The position numbers were made by a program, and so were the translations under genes. Below are positions 57,725 to 64,000 of a DNA stretch of 64,000 nt, one piece after another (position 1 is the first letter of the stretch; the number at the start of each line of letters is the position of its first letter). Under the pieces are notes generated by a model that searched no databases, was not told the DNA's origin, and was given only the letters and a program-made list of their open reading frames with translations. The stretch comes from Bostrychus sinensis (Eukaryota > Chordata > Actinopteri > Gobiiformes > Eleotridae), in assembly GCA_020698575.1 (NCBI GenBank), contig CM036244.1:7054034-7118033 (forward strand). The letters are read 5' to 3'.

Positions 57725-58258
57725 TTTTCTAGTCAGCCTTTGCAAATCACCGTGGAGAGTGCTTCATACTTTTGTGAAGAAGAAAAAAAAAGAAAAGCTC
57801 TCTCCCAAGTGGATCTGCTGCTGGCACCCAAAAGGATTGGAGATATGCACAACTCATGTCCTTTCTACTGCCATATGTACAGCCAAGAAGGTATGTACAC
57901 ATTTACAATATTATTTATGATGTTATTTATATCGTAAGAAAATGTAATTACAGATTTAAAAAATGTTTTTAGGTCATTTGTGTTATTAACTTTTGTACTG
58001 CACAGGTGGTATGTGAAAAAAATATAAGTTATGACAAAAAGTAATACAAATTAAACAAATTTTCCATTTTTGTGCTACTCTCTCTTTGCAGTTCTAAAAG
58101 CAACTTACGCCCTGCTCCATCAGAAAATGTGGAGCACGAGAAACCCGAAACACCAATGTGTCGAGCTACCTCACCCTCTCCTGGCCCATCATTATCACTA
58201 CCCTCAAGTTCTGGAGAGGGGGAAAGGCCCGCTGAAGAGGTTAATGAGTTAAAAAGCT
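57725..58258 (+). other. Two exon-like segments of unknown identity
   Basis: A segment ending at the good donor CAAGAAG/GTATGT (about 57890) is open (ITVESASYFCEEE, then LSQVDLLLAPKRIGDMHNS). A second begins after TCTCTTTGCAG (about 58091) and is Ser/Pro/Glu-rich in one frame (SNLRPAPSENVEHEKPETPM). Frames do not join cleanly, perhaps because of an A-run at 57783-57791. They could be part of the Harbinger element or a captured gene. No family recognised. Confidence 0.3.
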
Positions 58259-59040
58259 ATAAATGTTGTTACTTTAGGTCATTGTAAGACTTAACACCGA
58301 GGGTTGGTTTTCTTATGCTTTTATGCTAAGAATTAAAGCTTAATCTATGTAATCCATGGATGTTATTCACATTTTGCTGGTTATACGTATAATCAAGCTT
58401 CATATAATCTTTATATATTCATTATAGTAAAAAAAAGAGTGCTGAGTGTTTGCAGTGTCATGATAATGTCATGTGTTCATCTTCATGTGTTCATCTTCAT
58501 GTGTTCATCTTCATGCTTTCTTTGAGAAATGTGTGCCTTTGTAACTGTGAGGAGAACACACTGGGCCTCACTGTAGAGAAGATAAAACACAGAGGGATAG
58601 AGTTTAATTTGGTTCCTGATTGTAGTTTAGTGTCACTGCCACTAGGGGGCGCAGTTTAGTGGGCGTGGTTAAATGTTGATGACATCAGAATTAAGAGGAA
58701 CATAACCTGATGGGCGTGTCCCAGGTGACCTACATTACATCATGGGTTGTAAATTTCCACTACTTAATGGTTTATATAAGTCCATAATAATGACCTGGAT
58801 GAACTTTTGTGGACGTGACAAACTGAGCGTGTGCAGCAGGAGCAGGTGGAACCAGTTCAGTTGGGTCGGTCCCATTGTGTTTGTTTACAAATTAAATTTG
58901 AGTAACAACTGTCCAGACAAATAATAACTTGTTATTTTTAAGGACATATGGAAATGAGTGCTATCAAAAAAGTATAAAAGATGATGTTTGGATGAGTTCG
59001 GGAGCTTACACTATGTTAATTATATTAAATTATATTAAAA
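58259..59040. other. No gene; short 15-bp tandem repeat
   Basis: At about 58468-58515 the unit TCATGTGTTCATCTT is repeated three times. TAGGGGGCGCAGTTTAGTGG lies at about 58643. ATTTCCACTAC occurs at 58755 and near 59047, possibly the remains of a left LTR of copy B. Otherwise unassigned. Confidence 0.4.
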
Positions 59041-59055
59041 TAAAAATTTCCACTA

Positions 59056-59757
59056 CATTTCCTCCCTTTTGATTAAAAAAAAAGTCTTTTATATTAATCA
59101 ATAAATAAAGTCAATCCCCATACCTCAGTATCACTACCCTTCACTGTTAAAATGATACCTCATTAAGAAAAAACAAAACAAACAAAACAATTTCTTTCTT
59201 ACAAGAAGTAAGACTTAAACCTCTGTGGGATTAAACCTTTGAGCTATAAAGCAAGAGTAGGAAAATGTCATTCACATATTAAAGAAAAAGTCAAATAAAA
59301 CTGAAGTCATGGTTACACAACAGTATTCTCGTCCGAGTCAGAGTCAGAGTTGTCAGTGTCACATGGGAGAGAGTCCTTATGCAGTTCCTCTACACAAACA
59401 CTTGTTTGGTGACTGCTGCATGTGTGGCTCTTTCCCAAAGCCCATTGTAACGTCCAGTTTTGCTCCTGGCCCCTCTCCAGGTCAGGTCTTGCTCAGATAT
59501 CACAGTCTTTTTGTTAAACGCACAGGATGAGTCTGGTCGATGTTCTTCAGTTGCAGTAACAACCTGTGAGCTGTGTGTATGAAATGTGTGTGTAATGTGT
59601 ATTCCCCGGAGCAAACACAGGGGGCGCTAGGCTTGCACCTGTGTCTGTGCAGGTCAGCAGCCTGACTGCTCTGAGTCAGTGAGTGCTGTAATCCTCAGTG
59701 TCCTCAGTGTCCAGAGAGGAAGGTTGTTGTTTGTCTCTGACTGATGAGAAGTTGTCA
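59056..59757 (-). mobile_element. LTR element copy B, internal 3' part
   Basis: Starts with the same polypurine tract as copy A and follows 47845-48195 with gaps, including GGGGGCGCTAGGC and TTGTTGTTTGTCTCTGACTG. The match stops at GAGAAGTTGTC (59757), where the Rex3-like LINE begins. An extra approximately 300-base stretch (59110-59400) is absent from copy A. Confidence 0.75.
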
Positions 59758-61786
59758 CCGGAAGTAAGGGATGCCGTCAGGCTGAAGAAGGAGTCCTATC
59801 GAGCCTGGCTGGCTTGTGAGACTCCTGAGGCAGCCGACAGGTACCAGCAGGCCAAGCGTGCTGCATCCCTGGTGGTTGTGGAGGCAAAAACTCGGGTCTG
59901 GGAGGAGTTTGGGGAGGCCATGGAGGAGGACTATCGGTTGGCCTCAAAGAAATTCTGGCAAACCGTCTGGCACCTCAGGAGGGGAAAGCAGTGCTTCACC
60001 AACACTGTTTACAGTGGAGGTGGGGAGCTGTTGACCTCGACTGGGGATGTTGTCGGGCAGTGGAAGGAATACTTTGAGGATCTCCTCAATCCCACCGACA
60101 TGCCTTCCGTCGAGGAGGCAGAGGCTGGGGACTCGGAGGTGGACTGGTCCATCACCCAAGCTGAAGTCACTGAGGTGGTTGGAAAGCTCCTCAGTGGCAA
60201 GGCACCGGGGGTGGATGAGATCCGTCCTGAGTACCTCAAGTCCCTGGATGTTGTGGGGCTGTGGTGGCTGACACGTCTCTGCAACATCGCATGGCAGTCG
60301 GGGACAGTGCCTCTGGACTGGCAGACCAGGGTGGTGGTTCCTCTTTTTAAGAAGGGGGACCGGAGGTGTGTTCCAACTACAGGGGGATCACACTCCTCAG
60401 CCTCCCTGGGAAAGTCTATTCCAGGGACTGGAGAGGAGAATTCGGCCGATAGTGGAACCTCGGATTCAGGAGGAACAATGCGGTTTTCGTCCTGGCTGTG
60501 GAACAGTGGATCAGCTCTATACCCTCTATCGGGTGCTTGAGGGTTCATGGGAGTTCGCCCACAGTCCACATGTGCTTTGTTGACCTGGAGAAGGCGTTCG
60601 ACCATGTCCCTCATAGTGTCCTGTGGGAGGTGCTCTGGGAGTATGGGGTCTGGGGCCCTTTGTTAAGGGCTGTCCAATCCCTGTACAACTGGAGCAGGAC
60701 CTTGGTTCGCATTGCCAGTTGTAAGTCGGACCTGTTCCCAGTGCATGTTGGACTCCGGCAGGGCTGCCCTTTGTCACCGGTTCTGTTCATTATTTTCATC
60801 GACAGACTTTCTAGGTGCAGCCAGGGGCCGGAGGGAGTCTGGTTTGGGAACCACAGGATTTCATCTCTGCTTTTTGCGGATGATGTTGTCCTGTTGGCTT
60901 CATCAAACCAGGACCTTCAGTGTGTACTGGGGCAGTTTGCGGCCGAGTGTGAAGCGGCTGGGATGAGAATCAGCTCCTCCAAGTCCGAGGCCATGGTTCT
61001 CGACCGGAAAAGGGTGGCGGCCTCTCCAGGTTGGGGGGGAGTTCCTGCCTCAAGTGGAGGAGTTTAAGTATCTTGGGGTCTTGTTCTCAGTGAGGGAAGG
61101 ATGGAGCTGAGACTGACAGGTGGATCTGTGCAGCGTCTGCAGTAATGCGGTCATTGTATCGGTCTGTTGTGGTAAAGAAGGAGCTGAGCCGAAAGGCGAA
61201 GCTCTCGATTTACCGGTCGATCTATGTTCCTACTCTCACCTATGTTCCTCCTCTCACCTATGTTCCTACTCTCACCTATGTTCCTCCTCTCACCTATGTT
61301 CCTACTCTCACCTATGTTCCTCCTCTCACCTATGTTCCTACTCTCACCTATGTTCCTACTCTCACCTATGGTCATGAGCTTTGGGTCATGACCGAAAGGA
61401 CAAGATCCCGGATACAAGCGGCCAAAATGAGTTTCCTCCGCAGGGTGGCTGGGCGCTCCCTTAGAGATAGGGTGAGGAGTTCTGTCACCCGGGAGGAGCT
61501 CGGAGTAGAGCCGCTGCTCCTCCACATCGAGAGGAGCAGCTGAGGTGGCTCGGGCATCTGTTCCGGAGCCTCCTGGTCCCTCCCTGGGGAGGTGTTCCGG
61601 GTGTGTCCCACCAAGGCCCTGGGGAAGACCTAGGACACGCTGGAGGGACTGTCTCTCGGTTGGCCTGGGAATGCCTTGGGGTCCCCTCGGTAGAGCTGGA
61701 CATCTGGGCATCTTTGCGTAGACTGCTGCTTCAGCGACCCGGTCCCGGATAAGCGGAAGAAGATGGATGGATGGATGGATGGATGG
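59758..61786 (+). pseudogene. Rex3-like RTE LINE, 5'-truncated, GATG-tailed
   Basis: Begins mid-ORF2 with KLSPEVRDAVRLKKESYRAW and reads KFWQTVWHLRRGKQ, then LLSGKAPGVDEIRPEYLKSL and VPLFKKGDRR in one frame to about 60370. After shifts it continues CFVDLEKAFDHVP, VGLRQGCPLSPVLFIIFIDR, the catalytic LLFADDVVLLAS (about 60880), SKSEAMVL, then SRKAKLSIYRSIYVP, GHELWVMTERTRSRIQAA and FLRRVAGRSLRDRVRSS. It ends with AAGCGGAAGAAGATGGATGG and GATG repeats (61761-61786), the known Rex3-type tail. Endonuclease missing and several frameshifts, so inactive. An 18-bp in-frame expansion lies at 61223-61366. Confidence 0.93.
61223..61366. repeat. 18-bp tandem expansion inside the LINE ORF
   Basis: Eight copies of TATGTTCC(T)ACTCTCACC alternate with a TCCTCT variant, encoding YVPTLT/YVPPLT repeats. 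Related Rex3/RTE proteins, as I recall them, have a single YVPTLTYGHE here. The alternation suggests amplification of a 36-bp dimer. Confidence 0.95.
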
Positions 61787-62656
61787 AAGAATGACGTCAG
61801 GTTAAACCAAACATTTTGTTGCATTATTGCTGAGGCCAGGAAGTATCCTGTCTGTGATCACATGACCTGAGAAGGTCACCACTGTTTTAGACGAGGAGAC
61901 TTTCTAACCACTTGTTAGTGGTTACCATTGCTTACTACATTAGTTATTTTAAACTTACAGAAATATGCAGAGTAAATGCAGATTCTTTACCCCAGCCTCA
62001 GGTGTTGTGTGTGTTGTGTGTGCTTTACCTTCATTATGTGCTATGCACAGAACACATAATGGACAAGATTTCTGTGCATAACCTGTAAACCCTTTTGTGT
62101 CACACTTTTGTTTGAGTGCTGTTACCATCCTCCTTTTTGACTCATGGTCCAGCCCATGTGTCAGTTTGGCAGAGTTTAAAAAGAAGTGGTTATGAAGGCA
62201 AGGCTCGGATTAAAGGCCCTGCCAAACACCGTCATGTTTGGTTGCTCCATGCATTTTCCACAGGTGCATTTACTGATCTACTTATTCTATTAGGACTCAT
62301 CTATTTAAAATTATTTGACATAATGACACAAAACCACTGTTACTAACATCATATGTTATCAGTGCTCCAATAAAGCAGTCAATTGTTATTTTTAGAGATT
62401 TAAGTGGAGTAGGGACACCAGTGATAGCTTTATTAGCCATTTTTTGTATATCTACCTATTCACATTTCAAAACAATTCTGTGTTCTTCTACTTTCTCTAA
62501 ATTTGCTTTCCCTTGCTATTTATTCTTCAGCTTTTTATCAAAATTGTTTTCAATTTCTACAACAAAACATTTTAAAGATTCGGTGTCGTGCATCCTCTTT
62601 CAAGCATCAGTTGGAGAAGTAAGAGAAATGTAATTTCAATGACACAAAGACCTAAC
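61787..62656 (-). mobile_element. LTR element copy B, internal middle part
   Basis: AGAATGACGTCAGGTTAA and about 650 following bases match 49220-49930 of copy A (for example GCATTATTGCTGAGGCCAGG and TTGACATAATGACAC). No coding region was seen. Confidence 0.8.
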
Positions 62657-62662
62657 ATGACC

Positions 62663-63142
62663 TGTAAGGATTTGTTCATTTTGGGTGAAAGCATCAAAGA
62701 GGACAATGATTCAGAAGTGTAATCAAGTCAGAAAGTTTATTCAGTATCACACAGGTAAAGTTACAGTCAGCAGAATGAGCGCGCTCCTAAAGAGGAGTGT
62801 TCCAAGTTTTATACTATGTATGACGATGTCTGACGATCTCTGCATAGTATTATCTTCCTGGATTCGAGTAAATTTTTTGTGCATAGGGCAGGGCCACAAA
62901 AAGTTCTCAGTTTCTGCAGAGTCTTCCCTTGGGTCTGAGAACTTTGTAGCAGCTCATTATTTGTGCCATATTTGGAATGCACCTAAGAATAGAGTGACCT
63001 TAGAGTGAAAGAAGAAAAACATCACATAAAATCAAAGTATTATTATTATTACTAATGTTGAAGCGTTATTAACCTTAGCAGTAGTACATCAAAATATAAG
63101 TTTAATGGTAATACCCAAAGCTATCTGTAGAAATATTCAATA
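62663..63142 (-). mobile_element. Solo LTR, 4-bp TSD GACC
   Basis: A reverse-oriented copy of the solo LTR at 50897-51371 (TATTGAATATTTC to AATCCTTACA on the minus strand). It is flanked by GACC at 62659-62662 and 63143-63146 and inserted into LTR element copy B. Confidence 0.9.
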
Positions 63143-63146
63143 GACC

Positions 63147-63815
63147 CAATAAGATTGCCCTTTAGCTTTACACAGTTAGATCTGTCTATGCATTCAGAAA
63201 TATTTCCTCTGTCTAAATTTAATAGCCTACTTTCTTTTCTCCTTTTCTAACTTTTCTCTAAGCATTTTCAGTTAATTTATACTCAACGATCCCCCGTCGG
63301 GGAAAACCAAAACTGTCCGGACCACGTTGGACACATTGTTTTCCATATTTGGTTGTCATTGCCTTGACCAGAGGGGTCTCTGGGACCTCAATAATCTGTT
63401 TTGTTAGGCTTAGTCCCATTTTCTGCCATTAGAATAATGGTCGTGTACACTGTCAAGCCTCTCAGACTTTCTGAGATATGTTCTCTGCTTAGTTTAGGTT
63501 ACCCTGTAACCTATAGTCACCCAGTGACTTGTATTACCCTGTAATACTGTACAACTATTGCAGGCTCCCGTGAGACTTTAACCTGGTCAAGAATGACAAC
63601 AAGTCAGGTCTGTGTCCTACTCACTATTGATAACAGACATCTGTATCTTACCGATTTAGTTGTGAATTGAGTTTGATGGATTCCAGCGGTGCCAGTCCTG
63701 GACCAAGTGAAAACAGGCCTCCCGTCTCTGAAATCCTATGGAGGTAAGAAGCTGGAGGATCTATCCCCCAGGATGATCAATCCCTGGTCACTCGTCTGGA
63801 TCTGTCCACTCAAGG
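63147..63815 (-). mobile_element. LTR element copy B, 5' leader
   Basis: Sequence between the solo LTR and the primer site. It lies immediately downstream of the 5' LTR in the element's own orientation. No gag-like frame was recognised. Confidence 0.6.
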
Positions 63816-63834
63816 AATCCCACTTCTGACACCA
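63816..63834 (-). promoter_or_regulatory. Primer-binding site, leucine-tRNA type
   Basis: On the minus strand TGGTGTCAGAAGTGGGATT lies three bases after the LTR end. It agrees, with one difference I can see, with the complement of the 3' end of a vertebrate leucine tRNA (as recalled). This fixes the element's orientation and identifies the right-hand LTR as the 5' LTR. Confidence 0.8.
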
Positions 63835-63837
63835 GAT

Positions 63838-64000
63838 TGTTGTGAAATTTTAGATTGAGATACTTGACAAGAAGACAGTGTCTGGATCAATCAGCTAGTC
63901 GCCTTTATTTTACTGCACAAGGAGAACACAGCACAGAGGAGAGATGCAGAGTGTCCTCCCCCCCTTAGCAGAAGGTAGTTTTTATACCAAACTTACACAG
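63838..64000 (-). mobile_element. 5' LTR of LTR element copy B (runs off the window)
   Basis: Matches 47481-47640 with a few changes, including GGTATAAAAAC and AATAAAG on the minus strand. The LTR continues beyond the end of the window. Confidence 0.9.

Overview
The window looks like teleost fish nuclear DNA. It carries a Tc1/mariner element with long inverted repeats, a Rex3-like RTE LINE ending in GATG repeats, L2/CR1-like, jockey-like and L1-like LINEs, a Copia element, an LTR element with a leucine-tRNA-type primer site, a Harbinger element, several fold-back elements and intron-containing genes. Tandem repeats are extraordinarily dense: by my estimate roughly a quarter of the 64 kb is minisatellite. 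The very long reading frames in those arrays are by-products of the repeats and are not annotated as genes. No rRNA, tRNA gene or CRISPR was seen.

Layout. 0-7.4 kb: an L2-like LINE remnant with a nested Rex3 fragment, then mostly unassigned DNA. 7.5-15 kb: a decayed CACTA/EnSpm-like transposase followed on the same strand by an eight-exon DUF4806-type gene. That gene has one early in-frame stop, and its last exon runs into an 11-bp minisatellite. 16.6-18.65 kb: a 5'-truncated L1-like LINE with target-site duplication and poly(A). 19-28.3 kb: three large minisatellites (about 35, 20/21 and 19 bp units). 28.6-33.7 kb: a fold-back element, a 3.5-kb inverted-repeat element split by a LINE, and another LINE fragment. 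33.7-36.1 kb: two more minisatellites.

36.6-45.2 kb (minus strand): the most gene-like locus. It has four exons with matching splice phases, encoding a proline/serine-rich protein with a DUF4585-like C-terminus (PROB1/C4orf54-like). It carries two coding VNTRs. Intron 1 holds a 4.8-kb, roughly 85-copy 56-bp VNTR whose unit spans the intron 1/exon 2 junction, so every copy carries a duplicate of the 3' splice site. As read here the gene has two frameshifts, one of them in a coding VNTR.

46-64 kb: a transposon graveyard. There are two copies of a non-coding LTR element, a Copia fragment hit by a solo LTR and a MITE, a Tc1 element with intact ends and a broken transposase, a two-gene Harbinger element (MADF-type protein plus nuclease), and a Rex3-like LINE containing its own in-frame 18-bp expansion.

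Only the DUF4585-like gene, and possibly the DUF4806 gene, looks like more than a mobile-element relic. All calls were made by reading translations by eye, without database searches.
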